Source: Serratia sp. UGAL515B_01
Lineage (GTDB): Bacteria > Pseudomonadota > Gammaproteobacteria > Enterobacterales > Enterobacteriaceae
Direction: 5' to 3'
Length of the DNA stretch: 64,000 nt
NCBI RefSeq assembly: GCF_033095805.1
Contig: NZ_CP109901.1
Location: forward strand, 2,666,001 to 2,730,000
Shown: in pieces, positions 22,657-31,794 of the stretch
How the letters are laid out: each line of letters opens with the position of its first letter
Position numbering within the stretch: position 1 is the first letter of the stretch
The notes under the pieces: model-generated
Databases searched by the model: none
What the model was told of the DNA's origin: nothing
The model's input: the letters and a program-made list of their open reading frames with translations, nothing else
Position numbers and translations under genes: made by a program

Positions 22657-23106
22657 TTACTTTAACAATGTCCCCCAATGTTCTATCCATGGGCGAGAGA
22701 CCAATTCAGGCTCTGGCTGTTCCATCGCATCGATCTCTAATACTTCACCTACACGCGTTGCCCCTTGCTCTTGCAACAACGCATCAAAAGCGCGCCCGGC
22801 ACCGCAGAAATTATCGTAGCTGCTGTCACCAAGAGCAATTAGGCCATAATGCAGTTCCGGTTGATAACCAACACGATCACGGATCGCATGGAATAACGGT
22901 GCAATACTATCAGGTAAGTCCCCCTGCCCGGTCGTGGAAGTAATCACCAATGCATAATGCTGGCGATAAAACTGCCAAGCTTCTAACGCACCTTCCTCGA
23001 ATACCTTGACCTCATGGCCTAGCTCCTGAAGGATAGTTTCTGCTTCTTCTGCAACCAGCAACGAATTACCGTAAACCGTTCCTACGAAAATACCGATCTG
23101 AGCCAT
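22657..23106 (-). CDS. yqcA: Flavodoxin-like protein YqcA
   Basis: 149-aa FMN-binding flavodoxin of the MioC/YqcA type. The phosphate loop [15 protein letters not shown] is at residues 9-23, [11 protein letters not shown] and [11 protein letters not shown] are the isoalloxazine loops. The partner is unknown; E. coli has it in the same order behind truC. The two genes are 33 nt apart here. Confidence 0.93.
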   Translation of the reverse strand: MAQIGIFVGTVYGNSLLVAEEAETILQELGHEVKVFEEGALEAWQFYRQHYALVITSTTGQGDLPDSIAPLFHAIRDRVGYQPELHYGLIALGDSSYDNFCGAGRAFDALLQEQGATRVGEVLEIDAMEQPEPELVSRPWIEHWGTLLK

Positions 23107-23139
23107 CTAATCTGCTCCTTTGAGCATAGCGAATAGTGT

Positions 23140-23907
23140 TCAGTTATCCTGACCGTTAGCCAGAGGAAACTCAACCCCGACAAATTCAGGGGCAACATCA
23201 GGCCAGCCGAACTGAACCATAACATCTTGCCAAATAGCATCCCACGGGGCAGAAATATTCAGAAGTTCACCGGTAACAGGATGAGTCAGTTGAACATGGG
23301 TCGCATGTAGCATAAGGCGAGAACAAGAAAAATGTTGAGCCATTCCGCGGTTTTGGCGTAGATCACCATGAGCAGTATCACCAATAATAGGATGACGGAT
23401 ATGCGTCATATGACGGCGTAGCTGGTGTTTACGACCCGTTTCGGGCTTTAGTTCAACCAGGCTATAGCGTGAAGTAGCATAACGGCCAATAGCCACTGGC
23501 ATTTCAACCGTTGCTAGGGGCTGATAATGACTGACCGCCGCTTTGGGGCCTTTATCAGGGTTAGCATGTTTATCTGCCAGCTTATCGAGCTCTTCCGTCA
23601 GCGCGTAATCAATAGTCCCCCCCTGCAAGACATAACCACGTACCACTGCATGATAAGTTTTTTCTACCCTATGCTGTTCAAACTGCTGCGACAACAAACG
23701 CGCGACATCGCTGGACAGCGCCATAAGTAATACGCCAGAAGTGGGGCGATCGAGGCGGTGAACGGTAAATACGTGTTGACCAATCAGATCCCGTACGGTC
23801 TGCATCACAAACTGCTTTTCATGCCGATCCAACCAACTACGGTGTACCAACCAACCAGCGGGCTTGTTGACGGCAATCAGGTGTTCATCCTGATACAAAA
23901 CTATCAT
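23140..23907 (-). CDS. truC: tRNA pseudouridine65 synthase
   Basis: Makes pseudouridine 65 in tRNA-Ile1 and tRNA-Asp. 255 aa (E. coli 260). RluA/RsuA family: catalytic aspartate in VHRLDRPTSGVLLM, and the KPAGWLVHRSWLDR and ETGRKHQLRRHMTHIRHPIIGD motifs are conserved. In E. coli yqcC lies directly upstream; here about 1.6 kb with an accessory gene separates yqcC and truC. Confidence 0.95.
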   Translation of the reverse strand: MIVLYQDEHLIAVNKPAGWLVHRSWLDRHEKQFVMQTVRDLIGQHVFTVHRLDRPTSGVLLMALSSDVARLLSQQFEQHRVEKTYHAVVRGYVLQGGTIDYALTEELDKLADKHANPDKGPKAAVSHYQPLATVEMPVAIGRYATSRYSLVELKPETGRKHQLRRHMTHIRHPIIGDTAHGDLRQNRGMAQHFSCSRLMLHATHVQLTHPVTGELLNISAPWDAIWQDVMVQFGWPDVAPEFVGVEFPLANGQDN

Positions 23908-24029
23908 ATATAACCAATTCCATCTGTTTTTAGTGATTACACTAAAAATAACTATTTAATTTTATTAAATTTAATCATATAGTTATTGTTTCTTGTTGTC
24001 TCATCCAATCCCATTTGAAACCGCTAAAT

Positions 24030-24066
24030 CCTACATTTTAATGTAGGCCTAAATGGTATTTAGGCC
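24030..24066. repeat. Two overlapping hairpins
   Basis: CCTACATT TT AATGTAGG (24030-24047) is followed, sharing two G residues, by the perfect 9-bp stem GGCCTAAAT GGT ATTTAGGCC (24046-24066). They lie upstream of truC in the gap left by the accessory insertion. No T-run follows on either strand, so this is not a standard terminator. The shared bases would let the two stems compete. Confidence 0.7.
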
Positions 24067-24172
24067 ATTCCCGCAAGGGTACGAAGGCACCTACGATCTC
24101 TACCGCTACGAGACTGAGTGTAAGGTTTGGCTGCAAAAATGGGCGGATTATCTCGATACATTGAACGCCTGA
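24053..24172 (+). CDS. Possible 39-aa small protein or remnant of a longer gene
   Basis: Frame from ATG 24053 to TGA 24172, MVFRPFPQGYEGTYDLYRY... ending WADYLDTLNA. Its composition (Tyr, Trp, balanced charges) looks protein-like rather than random, but I recognise no family. The ATG lies in the loop of the second hairpin at 24046-24066. It may be the C-terminal remnant of a lost gene. Support is weak. Confidence 0.25.
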   Translation: MVFRPFPQGYEGTYDLYRYETECKVWLQKWADYLDTLNA

Positions 24173-24202
24173 GTGTTTGCCCCCTGCACTGGTGTACCTG
24201 GA

Positions 24203-25000
24203 TCACTTTTTCCTCTGTTGATAGCGGCTAAAATCAATGACATTATCGTGGCTGTCAGCATCAATGATGTTGGCACTCTCCAACTGCTGACGAGTCGCCG
24301 CCATAGCCGCTAGACGCGTATTCAACTGTTCCTGTTGTACGGCTTTTATCTTTGCCATTGCATCAGTGATCTTCTGAGGAGCAAAACGTAGATACTCAGT
24401 CAGCCAGTGTTGGAGCATTTTCTCGTTGGCCTGTAGAGCGCATTTCTCACCTTTACGGGTTCGCCAAGTCTGATTGAGCCTGATATCAAACTCTAACGCG
24501 GTTTCCTCATCGGGCGGAAAGCATCCAGTATTATGATAAACATCACTGTATTCAGCGGCGATCTGGCTGACATGGCCCATAACGCTTCTGTCAGTGCGTT
24601 GGTAGAACCGAATATCTTCGTGCTGGGAGAAATAGCGTTCGATCCCTTGTTCCATCTGCATCGAGTCAAACAGTGAATAGTCTTGACCTTGCCATTCCAA
24701 ACCGTTCATCAGGCGTTCTTGCAACCGACTGAAGAAGCCTTGCATATCACCTTTTTTGACCTGGTGGATCACATGACAATAGCGAGTCTCAAACTCCACA
24801 GCAATCAGGCAGATTGAGCGCCCAAGTTTTATGGCATGTACTACCCACTGAAAACAGGGTTGATTTGCGTTTTCCCGTTCTGCCTGCGTTTCAGCAATAC
24901 TCTGAGGTGTAACAGGCTCAAAAAATCCCTCTTTGCTGCCTTTTTTGAAGCCTTTGCACAGATGCTCTGCCGCCGCCAGAGAACAGTTAATGGTAATCAT
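24203..25000 (-). CDS. Accessory protein, possible DUF6933 family
   Basis: 265 aa from ATG 25000, with GGAAGGG 15 nt upstream. N-terminal MITINCSLAAAEHL, then a long central domain with hydrophobic strands (RSICLIAVEF) and RTDRSVMGHVSQIAAEY, and a charged helical C-terminus ending in RYQQRKK. From memory this layout resembles DUF6933 (start with an RCT/NCS-like strand, and the T-x-R-S-V-x-G motif), but I could not check. It interrupts the E. coli order yqcC-truC. The function is unknown; no transposase or integrase is beside it. Confidence 0.6.
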   Translation of the reverse strand: MITINCSLAAAEHLCKGFKKGSKEGFFEPVTPQSIAETQAERENANQPCFQWVVHAIKLGRSICLIAVEFETRYCHVIHQVKKGDMQGFFSRLQERLMNGLEWQGQDYSLFDSMQMEQGIERYFSQHEDIRFYQRTDRSVMGHVSQIAAEYSDVYHNTGCFPPDEETALEFDIRLNQTWRTRKGEKCALQANEKMLQHWLTEYLRFAPQKITDAMAKIKAVQQEQLNTRLAAMAATRQQLESANIIDADSHDNVIDFSRYQQRKK

Positions 25001-25211
25001 TGATCAACGCCCTTCCATGCTATCAACGAGCACTTCGTTCAATATCGTGATTTTGTTGTTATAGGATAAATCAATTTATTGCTTTTCGATATGTCAACGG
25101 TATCTCGCTGCTTGCCTCTGATTAGTACAACGATTGCATGTTGAGTGAAATAGTACTGAGCCACCTACGATAAAATGGGCAGCGTAATCTAGCGGCAATC
25201 TACCAGATTGA

Positions 25212-25541
25212 CTATTGTGGTTCTTTATTCAGCAATGAATCCAACTGTTGTAGCAAGACTAACAATCGCATACTGCTCGGTTGCCTGTCTTTCAACGCCA
25301 CCTCAAAGTAAGGCGCAATAACAAAACGCGTGGGTAAAGGCGTATCACTTTCCAGCAGTGCATACATCCGTGGTAACAACACCCACTGCAACCATTCTTC
25401 AGCCAGCATGCTATCAACGCAAAAAGGTTCCGTGCTGGAAAAAGCGGCTGGCTCAGGCGGTGAAGCCTGCCACAAAGTTAAATCCTGCATTGACTTCTCA
25501 ATCGCTCGTAAAATCTGACGAACCTGGTTTTTTATATTCAT
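25212..25541 (-). CDS. yqcC: Conserved DUF446 protein YqcC
   Basis: 109 aa from ATG 25541, the same length as E. coli YqcC; a GTG at 25565 is in frame but not conserved. It has FSSTEPFCVDSMLAEEWLQWVLLPRM as the core motif and an alpha-helical make-up. The function is unknown. In E. coli it is upstream of truC and next to csrB; both links are stretched here by an accessory gene on one side and a transporter on the other. Confidence 0.88.
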   Translation of the reverse strand: MNIKNQVRQILRAIEKSMQDLTLWQASPPEPAAFSSTEPFCVDSMLAEEWLQWVLLPRMYALLESDTPLPTRFVIAPYFEVALKDRQPSSMRLLVLLQQLDSLLNKEPQ

Positions 25542-25639
25542 TCGTGTTCTCAAACTGTTTATCACGGATTATCGGTTAAGGGTTATGGGATAGAGCATAA
25601 CGCTTAAACGCTCTCAGCACAGACCGTGTTGGTTATGGT

Positions 25640-25771
25640 TATCCACCCAAATTACATCAAGATGTAGCTATCTCCATTACCCTGCGTAACGCCCAGAACA
25701 CATAGCTAACTATGCTCCTTGGGACTGGCTCGCTTGCCATCTAACTGCAAATTGAAAGGCAGCGAGTATAT
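25640..25771. repeat. ERIC-type intergenic repeat (copy 2, diverged)
   Basis: About 131 bp from TATCCACCCAAA to GCGAGTATAT, with the central palindrome CACATAGCTAACTATGCTC between CGCCCAGAA and CTTGGGACTGGCTCGC. The edges are diverged from the consensus. It takes up most of the gap between yqcC and the MFS gene. Confidence 0.65.
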
Positions 25772-25839
25772 CTGCATATTTTATTTGGTGGTACTGCTGC
25801 GCCTAGCGCGGCAAAATACGTGCCTCTAATAAACAACCT

Positions 25840-27090
25840 ATGATGAAAGACATGCCCGTAATCTCACCAACTAAAAATTACGCAACACCCGGTAAAGCCA
25901 TGCTGGCTTCGGTGACCGGTTATGCTATGGACGGCTTCGATTTACTGATTCTCGGTTTTATGTTGCCGGTGATCACCTCTGAGTTGGGCCTAACCTCATC
26001 GGAAGCCGGTTCTCTGGTAACCTGGACACTCATCGGTGCAGTAATTGGCGGCGTGATTTTCGGCCATCTCAGCGACCGTTTTGGCCGCATACGAGTACTG
26101 ACAATCACCATTCTTATGTTCTCTCTCTTCACTGGCCTATGTGCCTTAGCAGTTGGTTATTGGGATCTCCTCGCTTACCGTACATTGGCTGGCATAGGAT
26201 TGGGTGGCGAATTCGGTATCGGTATGGCTCTCATCGCAGAGGCCTGGCCTGCCGATAAACGTAACCGTGCTTCAGCCTATGTAGGTATGGGGTGGCAGCT
26301 CGGCGTACTCGCCGCAGCCTTCCTGACACCATTATTGTTACCTTATATCGGCTGGCGTGGCATGTTCCTGGTTGGCTTACTGCCAGCACTTATCTCCTTC
26401 CTGATACGCCGTACAATGGGAGAGACCGAAGAATTTACTCAGCAAATAACCGGTGAACTACACCTGTCATTCATCCAACGAATAAAGCTGTTATTCAAGG
26501 ATCGTGCTACTGGAAGGGCCAGCATAGGGATTTTTATTCTATGCTCGGTGCAAAATTTTGGTTATTACGGGTTGATGATTTGGATGCCAACCTACCTGGC
26601 AAAAAATTTTGGCTTTTCGTTGACTAAATCTGGCATCTGGACTGGCGTTACGGTCATCGGAATGACCTTTGGTATTTGGCTATTCGGAATACTCGCCGAC
26701 CGTTTTCCTCGTTGGATCATCTTTGTGATTTACCAGAGTGGCGCTGTAGTGATGGTTATTTGCTACGCGCAACTTAGTGATCCTACCCTGATGCTGTTTG
26801 CAGGTGCGTTGATGGGGGTATTTGTTAACGGTATGATTGGGGGCTACGGTGCACTGATTTCTGACACTTATCCAGTACAAGCGCGTGCGACGGCACAGAA
26901 TATCCTATTCAATCTTGGTCGTGGTGTCGGTGGGCTGGGACCATTAGTGATAGGGGCTTTGGTCACGCAGGTTTCTTTTACTGCGGCTATCAGCCTGCTT
27001 GCTGGCATTTATCTGTTGGATATTTACGCTACGCTGTTCTTGCTACCGAAGAAACAGACCATGGGTGACACCTTGGGGGCGATTGGTTGA
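25840..27090 (+). CDS. MFS transporter (aromatic-acid/sugar-acid type)
   Basis: 416 aa, twelve hydrophobic segments. The MFS loop motif GHLSDRFGRIRVLT lies between segments 2 and 3 and GILADRFPRW repeats it in the second half. The start has DGFDLLILGFMLPVI, as in AAHS-type aromatic-acid symporters and related metabolite carriers (D in segment 1). Likely proton-coupled uptake of an organic acid, but the substrate cannot be read from the sequence. It sits between yqcC and csrB, where E. coli has no such gene. Confidence 0.8.
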   Translation: MMKDMPVISPTKNYATPGKAMLASVTGYAMDGFDLLILGFMLPVITSELGLTSSEAGSLVTWTLIGAVIGGVIFGHLSDRFGRIRVLTITILMFSLFTGLCALAVGYWDLLAYRTLAGIGLGGEFGIGMALIAEAWPADKRNRASAYVGMGWQLGVLAAAFLTPLLLPYIGWRGMFLVGLLPALISFLIRRTMGETEEFTQQITGELHLSFIQRIKLLFKDRATGRASIGIFILCSVQNFGYYGLMIWMPTYLAKNFGFSLTKSGIWTGVTVIGMTFGIWLFGILADRFPRWIIFVIYQSGAVVMVICYAQLSDPTLMLFAGALMGVFVNGMIGGYGALISDTYPVQARATAQNILFNLGRGVGGLGPLVIGALVTQVSFTAAISLLAGIYLLDIYATLFLLPKKQTMGDTLGAIG

Positions 27091-27249
27091 GTTGCACGCC
27101 ATCTTTCAAGTTACTGAATTATTGATTACACCGTTTAACCCTTCGGAGACTCAGTCACTCGAAGTCAGTCGCTTTGCCAGCAAGGTGAAGCCTTTTACGC
27201 CAAGAAAGTGATATTGGCTAAACGGGTTATTGATTGGTTATACCCAGAT

Positions 27250-27599
27250 AAAAAAGTAGGGGCACTGCGTTAACAGTGCCCCCAGTTCGTTTTATAGCTA
27301 TCCTGCTACAAAGTGTGCTCCCTGCTCAATCCTTGAAAACTTTTCCTTCGGCCATCCTGACCAAACAATCCTTGCTAAATCCTATAGCGTATTCCTTACG
27401 CGGTTCCTCAGTCTTCCTGACCCACCAGCAATCCAGTACCGGCTCCCAATCTCCTTCCTGGAGGTGTCCTTGGTTTCAATCCTGAAACATCCTGAGCGTC
27501 ATCCTGACACCAATCCTTTCCACTCTTCCTGAGTGCGTCCCTTTCTTCTTCCTGAAGCTGCATCATCCTGATGCTTTCCTGCTCCACCCGACTCCTGTC
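27250..27599 (-). ncRNA. csrB: CsrB small RNA (sequesters CsrA)
   Basis: About 350 nt without a reading frame, holding some 28 GGA triplets (most in AGGA/CAGGA), many in hairpin loops such as GCATCAGGATGATGC and ACCTCCAGGAAGGAG. These bind CsrA dimers and take them away from mRNA targets. The 3' end has GAGCAGGGAGC, then terminator GGGGCACTG / CAGTGCCCC plus TACTTTTTT (27250-27283), as in E. coli CsrB (369 nt). The 5' end is set by a -10 TATACC at 27605-27610. It lies next to syd as in E. coli. Confidence 0.95.
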
Positions 27600-27604
27600 C
27601 GGTA

Positions 27605-27610
27605 GGTATA
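27605..27610 (-). promoter_or_regulatory. csrB -10 element
   Basis: TATACC on the minus strand, about 6 nt before the first GGACAGG of CsrB. No good -35 at 17 nt is seen, which fits a promoter that depends on the activator UvrY. Confidence 0.55.
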
Positions 27611-27773
27611 AGATCGCTTAATTCCTTCTTGATCACAAGAGCATGTAGAAAAGATTGCGACAAACTTCAATCAAACATTATCTTTAGCTCGATTTAACCA
27701 ATTGATCTGGATAGCAATAAGTCCAATCTAAGCCACCTACTCTAAAAAATTAAGCGCAATCTCTCACAGCTTT

Positions 27774-27791
27774 TGTGAGAGATCTCTCACA
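27774..27791. promoter_or_regulatory. UvrY (GacA-type) binding palindrome upstream of csrB
   Basis: TGTGAGAGATCTCTCACA is a perfect 18-bp palindrome centred about 184 nt before the inferred csrB start. It matches, but for one base, the E. coli UvrY site that I recall as centred near -187 of csrB. A further half site TCTCTCACA at 27760-27768 forms a second inverted pair with it. Confidence 0.8.
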
Positions 27792-27814
27792 CAATCTGAA
27801 GAAAAAAACGGTGC

Positions 27815-28363
27815 CTATCCTAATGTTGGCTGTAAACCATCGAGGAACTTCGCCAAAGAAGCGGATAATTCCGTTCTTTTATTAGTGCCAAACTGCTCAA
27901 GAACTACCTTGCCACTGACATTACATAATGACACCAGCGCCATTTCTGACTCAGTAGTTGCCAAAAAAATCGTTGGGGATAATTTAAGGCGCTTTTGGGT
28001 AACCAGATGCCCGATCAGGTTTTCCTGTAAACGAATAAAATCATCCTCACTCCAAACCTGTAAAAGCGTCAGGTGATGCTCAGCAAACTGTGCGGCCATG
28101 TCGCCCGCATATTGCCGGGTATAAAAAGTATGACTATCCGGTTGTAACTGTATTTCCAGTGCCTTTTCTACCCTTTCCAAGGTTGCTGCTGGTGTAAAGG
28201 GTTGCGGTAACCATAATACGGCATCATCACGATTTTCGATTATGCAGGGGGAAGCGACACCATACAATTCCTGGCTGAGGGGAGCATGTTGGCGTTGCAG
28301 TTGCCAAACATCAACATAGCGTTGAGTAAACTCCCGCAACGCGCTCGATACATCATGTTCCAT
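27815..28363 (-). CDS. syd: SecY-interacting protein Syd
   Basis: Soluble protein that binds SecY at the inner face of the membrane and may act in translocon quality control. I chose ATG 28363 ([12 protein letters not shown]), giving 182 aa (E. coli 181). [16 protein letters not shown] and [22 protein letters not shown] are the conserved parts. Divergent from queF by 63 nt. csrB lies downstream; its UvrY site is between. Confidence 0.94.
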   Translation of the reverse strand: MEHDVSSALREFTQRYVDVWQLQRQHAPLSQELYGVASPCIIENRDDAVLWLPQPFTPAATLERVEKALEIQLQPDSHTFYTRQYAGDMAAQFAEHHLTLLQVWSEDDFIRLQENLIGHLVTQKRLKLSPTIFLATTESEMALVSLCNVSGKVVLEQFGTNKRTELSASLAKFLDGLQPTLG

Positions 28364-28426
28364 ATTTTTTCTCACATACGGTAAACTGACTGCCATTGTA
28401 CCTATCTAAAACCAAGGTGACAGCCC

Positions 28427-29272
28427 ATGCCCAATTATCAAGATCATCAGGCTCTGTCAACGCTGACTCTCGGTAAACCAACCGCTTATCATGACAGCTA
28501 CAATGCCACATTGTTACAGGCGGTTCCGCGCAGTATGAATAGGGAACCTCTTGGTCTCTACCCAGACAACTTGCCTTTTCATGGTGCCGACATCTGGACA
28601 ATGTATGAACTGTCCTGGCTCAATGCCAAAGGCCTACCCCAGGTCGCCGTAGGCGAAATCAGCCTGAATGCCAACAGTATCAATCTGATTGAATCCAAAA
28701 GCTTCAAACTTTATCTCAATAGCTTTAACCAAACGATTTTTCCTGACTGGGAGAGTGTCCGTACTACGCTACTGAGAGATCTCTCAGACTGCGCGCAAGG
28801 GGATGTCAACATTACCTTGTTTAGTCTCGACCAAATTGAAGGACAGCCAATCGTCAGTATGGAAGGTGAGTGTCTTGATCAGCAAGATATAAGCATTGAA
28901 AGCTATGAGTTCAATGCCGACTATCTGCAAAATTCAACAAGTGGACGCCTGGTTGAAGAGACACTGGTGAGTCATCTGCTCAAATCTAACTGTCTTATCA
29001 CCAACCAACCTGATTGGGGTTCGGTGCAAATCTGCTACCGTGGGCCGCAGATAAACCGTGAGTCTCTGTTACGCTACCTGGTTTCCTTTCGCCACCACAA
29101 CGAATTTCACGAACAGTGTGTTGAACGTATCTTCAACGACCTACTACGGTTCTGCGAACCGGAACAACTGAGTGTTTACGCCAGATATACTCGCCGCGGT
29201 GGCCTGGATATCAATCCATGGCGCAGCAATGTGGCGTTTGAACCAGCTTCTGGCCGCCTGGCTCGTCAATAA
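28427..29272 (+). CDS. queF: NADPH-dependent 7-cyano-7-deazaguanine reductase
   Basis: Reduces preQ0 to preQ1 in queuosine synthesis. 281 aa (E. coli 282), the long two-half form. The QueF motif [15 protein letters not shown], the catalytic Cys and Asp in [14 protein letters not shown] and the substrate residues in [13 protein letters not shown] are present. The 258-nt gap to ppnN has no further gene that I can see. Confidence 0.96.
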   Translation: MPNYQDHQALSTLTLGKPTAYHDSYNATLLQAVPRSMNREPLGLYPDNLPFHGADIWTMYELSWLNAKGLPQVAVGEISLNANSINLIESKSFKLYLNSFNQTIFPDWESVRTTLLRDLSDCAQGDVNITLFSLDQIEGQPIVSMEGECLDQQDISIESYEFNADYLQNSTSGRLVEETLVSHLLKSNCLITNQPDWGSVQICYRGPQINRESLLRYLVSFRHHNEFHEQCVERIFNDLLRFCEPEQLSVYARYTRRGGLDINPWRSNVAFEPASGRLARQ

Positions 29273-29531
29273 GGGGGCTTTTAGCTGTGCATGAAAGCAC
29301 TGTCCGCAATCTTAGACCTGGATAGCTGCTCAACATCTGAGCTAACAAACGGTTTATATTGGTAAAAAACCGGATACAGCGGTAAGGTTAAATCAAGAGC
29401 CTCTGCTACATTGGCAGACACTCCAATATTCTAACCGTCGGGCGCGAAAGGGAAATACACACAAAGCTAAAAGGCTAACCTGCAGCCACACGGTCTATTA
29501 CAGCGCTCACAATCAGCGCAAAGGAGCTACT

Positions 29532-30896
29532 TTGATTACACATGTCAGTCCGCTTGGCTCAATGGATCTTTTGTCTCAGCTTGAAGTCGACATGCTGAAA
29601 CGCACTGCCAGCAGCGATCTATATCGATTATTCCGTAACTGCTCTTTAGCCGTATTGAACTCGGGCAGCCAGACAGATAACAGTAAACAATTATTATCAC
29701 GCTATGAAAACTTTGATATCAATATTCTCCGTCGCGAACGTGGCGTAAAGCTAGAGTTAGTTAATCCACCAGAAGAAGCCTTTGTCGATGGCCGTATCAT
29801 TCGTTCACTGCAGGCAAACCTGTTTGCCGTTCTGCGCGATATTTTGTTCGTTCATAGCCTGTTTGTCAGTCCTGGGCGCTTCCAGCATCTCAATCTAGAA
29901 AACCCCAGCCACATTACCAACCTGGTATTTTCCATCCTGCGCAATGCCCGTATCCTACACCTTGATGAAGATCCTAATCTGGTGGTGTGCTGGGGAGGCC
30001 ACTCAATCAATGAGAATGAGTACCTCTATGCTCGAAGGGTGGGAAGCCAACTGGGTCTGCGTGAACTGAACATCTGTACCGGCTGTGGGCCGGGTGCGAT
30101 GGAAGCGCCGATGAAAGGTGCAGCCGTTGGCCATGCCCAACAGCGCTATCACAATAGCCGCTTTATCGGTATGACGGAGCCTTCTATCATCGCCGCTGAA
30201 CCACCAAACCCACTGGTGAATGAACTGGTGATCATGCCAGACATCGAAAAGCGTCTGGAGGCTTTTGTGCGCATCGCTCACGGAATTATCATTTTCCCTG
30301 GCGGGGTCGGTACTGCAGAAGAGCTACTTTACCTGCTTGGCATCCTGATGAATCCAGAAAACAGCGAGCAGGTGCTGCCTCTTATCTTAACTGGGCCAAA
30401 AGAAAGTGCAGATTATTTCCGCGTGTTGGATGAGTTCATTATGAATACGCTGGGGGATGAAGCTCGTCGTCATTACACCATCATCATCGACGATCCGGCA
30501 GAGGTGGCACGTCAGATGAAGAAAGCCATGCCACTGGTGAAAGAGAATCGCCGCAATACCGGCGATGCCTATAGCTTCAACTGGTCTATGCGTATCGCAC
30601 CAGACTTGCAGTTACCGTTTGAGCCAACCCATGAAAATATGGCTAATCTCAACCTCTACCCAGATCAACCCGCAGAGCAGTTAGCGGCGGCATTGCGGCG
30701 TGCTTTTTCAGGGATCGTAGCGGGTAACGTAAAAGAAAATGGTATTCATGCAATTGAACAGTACGGCCCGTACAAACTGCATGGCGAACCGGGGATGATG
30801 AAGCAGATGGATAGCCTGTTGCAGGGCTTTGTTGCCCAGCACCGCATGAAACTGCCAGGAACGGCCTACGTTCCCTGCTACGAAATCGTAGCCTGA
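29532..30896 (+). CDS. ppnN: Nucleotide 5'-monophosphate nucleosidase
   Basis: Cuts the glycosidic bond of purine and pyrimidine nucleotides, and is stimulated by (p)ppGpp in E. coli (formerly ygdH). 454 aa, as in E. coli. Starts at TTG 29532 with AAAGGAGC upstream; E. coli also uses TTG. LOG-family motif [15 protein letters not shown] near residue 255 and [16 protein letters not shown] before it form the active site. Confidence 0.95.
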   Translation: MITHVSPLGSMDLLSQLEVDMLKRTASSDLYRLFRNCSLAVLNSGSQTDNSKQLLSRYENFDINILRRERGVKLELVNPPEEAFVDGRIIRSLQANLFAVLRDILFVHSLFVSPGRFQHLNLENPSHITNLVFSILRNARILHLDEDPNLVVCWGGHSINENEYLYARRVGSQLGLRELNICTGCGPGAMEAPMKGAAVGHAQQRYHNSRFIGMTEPSIIAAEPPNPLVNELVIMPDIEKRLEAFVRIAHGIIIFPGGVGTAEELLYLLGILMNPENSEQVLPLILTGPKESADYFRVLDEFIMNTLGDEARRHYTIIIDDPAEVARQMKKAMPLVKENRRNTGDAYSFNWSMRIAPDLQLPFEPTHENMANLNLYPDQPAEQLAAALRRAFSGIVAGNVKENGIHAIEQYGPYKLHGEPGMMKQMDSLLQGFVAQHRMKLPGTAYVPCYEIVA

Positions 30897-30908
30897 TTGC
30901 CAATTCCG

Positions 30909-30935
30909 GGCGGCCTTGTTTGCCGCCTTTCTTTT
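30909..30935 (+). terminator. Terminator after ppnN
   Basis: GGCGGC / GCCGCC stem with a 7-nt loop followed by TTTCTTTT, 13 nt after the ppnN stop. Confidence 0.75.
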
Positions 30936-30973
30936 GTTGATACCACTGTCTCAGTTTGAAAGCCAATAAGTCT

Positions 30974-31738
30974 ATGCCGATACATCTCCTGATTGTTGAT
31001 GCCCTAAATCTGATTCGCCGCATTCATGCGGTACAGGGAACACCTTGTTTGAATGCCTGTCGACATGCACTACAACAATTGATCCAGCACAGCCTGCCCA
31101 CCCATGCCGTGGCAGTGTTCGACGAAGATGATCGCAGCACAAGTTGGCGTCACCAAATTCTGCCTGATTACAAAGCCGGGCGTTCACCTATGCCGGAAAA
31201 CCTGCATCAGGAAATGCCGCTACTGCGTCAGGCATTTTCCGAACTGGGCGTTGAAAGCTGGCATTCGCCAGGAAACGAAGCTGACGATCTGGCCGCCACA
31301 CTGGCAATGAGAATTGCAGGTGCTGGCCATCAGGTAACGATTATTTCAACGGATAAAGGTTACTGCCAGTTATTGGCTCCCAACATACAGATACGCGACT
31401 ACTTCCAGAAACGCTGGTTGGATATGCCCTTTGTACAAGAGGAGTTCGGGGTGTTACCGCAACAATTGCCTGACTATTGGGGGCTGGTGGGGATTAGTAG
31501 TAGCAAGATCCCCGGCGTCGCAGGTATTGGGCCGAAAACCGCGACATTGCTTTTACAGCAGAGGGAGGATTTGGATAGTCTGTATCAGCATCTGGAAGAA
31601 GTACCTGAAAAGTGGCAAGGTAAGCTATTGCAGCACCGTGAACTGGCCTATATCAGCAAACGAGTGGCCAGCTTGCGTACAGACCTGGCGCTAAACGGCA
31701 ACTTGCAACAACTGCGCCTGCCGTCGAACCAGGCTTGA
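30974..31738 (+). CDS. xni: Flap endonuclease-like protein Xni (ExoIX)
   Basis: 254 aa from ATG 30974 ([22 protein letters not shown]), similar to E. coli Xni (251). PIN/FEN fold with [12 protein letters not shown] and [10 protein letters not shown] acidic motifs, and a helix-hairpin-helix at [15 protein letters not shown]. It resembles the 5' nuclease domain of DNA polymerase I but lacks part of the usual metal set. Convergent with rlmM. Confidence 0.95.
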   Translation: MPIHLLIVDALNLIRRIHAVQGTPCLNACRHALQQLIQHSLPTHAVAVFDEDDRSTSWRHQILPDYKAGRSPMPENLHQEMPLLRQAFSELGVESWHSPGNEADDLAATLAMRIAGAGHQVTIISTDKGYCQLLAPNIQIRDYFQKRWLDMPFVQEEFGVLPQQLPDYWGLVGISSSKIPGVAGIGPKTATLLLQQREDLDSLYQHLEEVPEKWQGKLLQHRELAYISKRVASLRTDLALNGNLQQLRLPSNQA

Positions 31739-31794
31739 TTAATTTGACAGCTAACGATCAATAAACGGATCGCTGTAAACAGCGTCCACTTATC

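Noticed and set aside
27091..27245. Possible further ERIC copy downstream of the MFS gene
   Set aside because: Only short similarities (TTTCAAGTTACTGAATTATT, GGTTATACCC) are seen, without the central palindrome.
27290..27600. Regularly spaced short repeats (TCCTGA) suggesting a CRISPR array
   Set aside because: The repeats are only the AGGA-type CsrA sites of CsrB on the minus strand; spacing and flanks vary and a csrB terminator and UvrY site are present.
28775..28795. Second UvrY-like palindrome (GAGAGATCTCTC)
   Set aside because: It lies inside the queF coding region, is shorter than the csrB site and has no promoter beside it.
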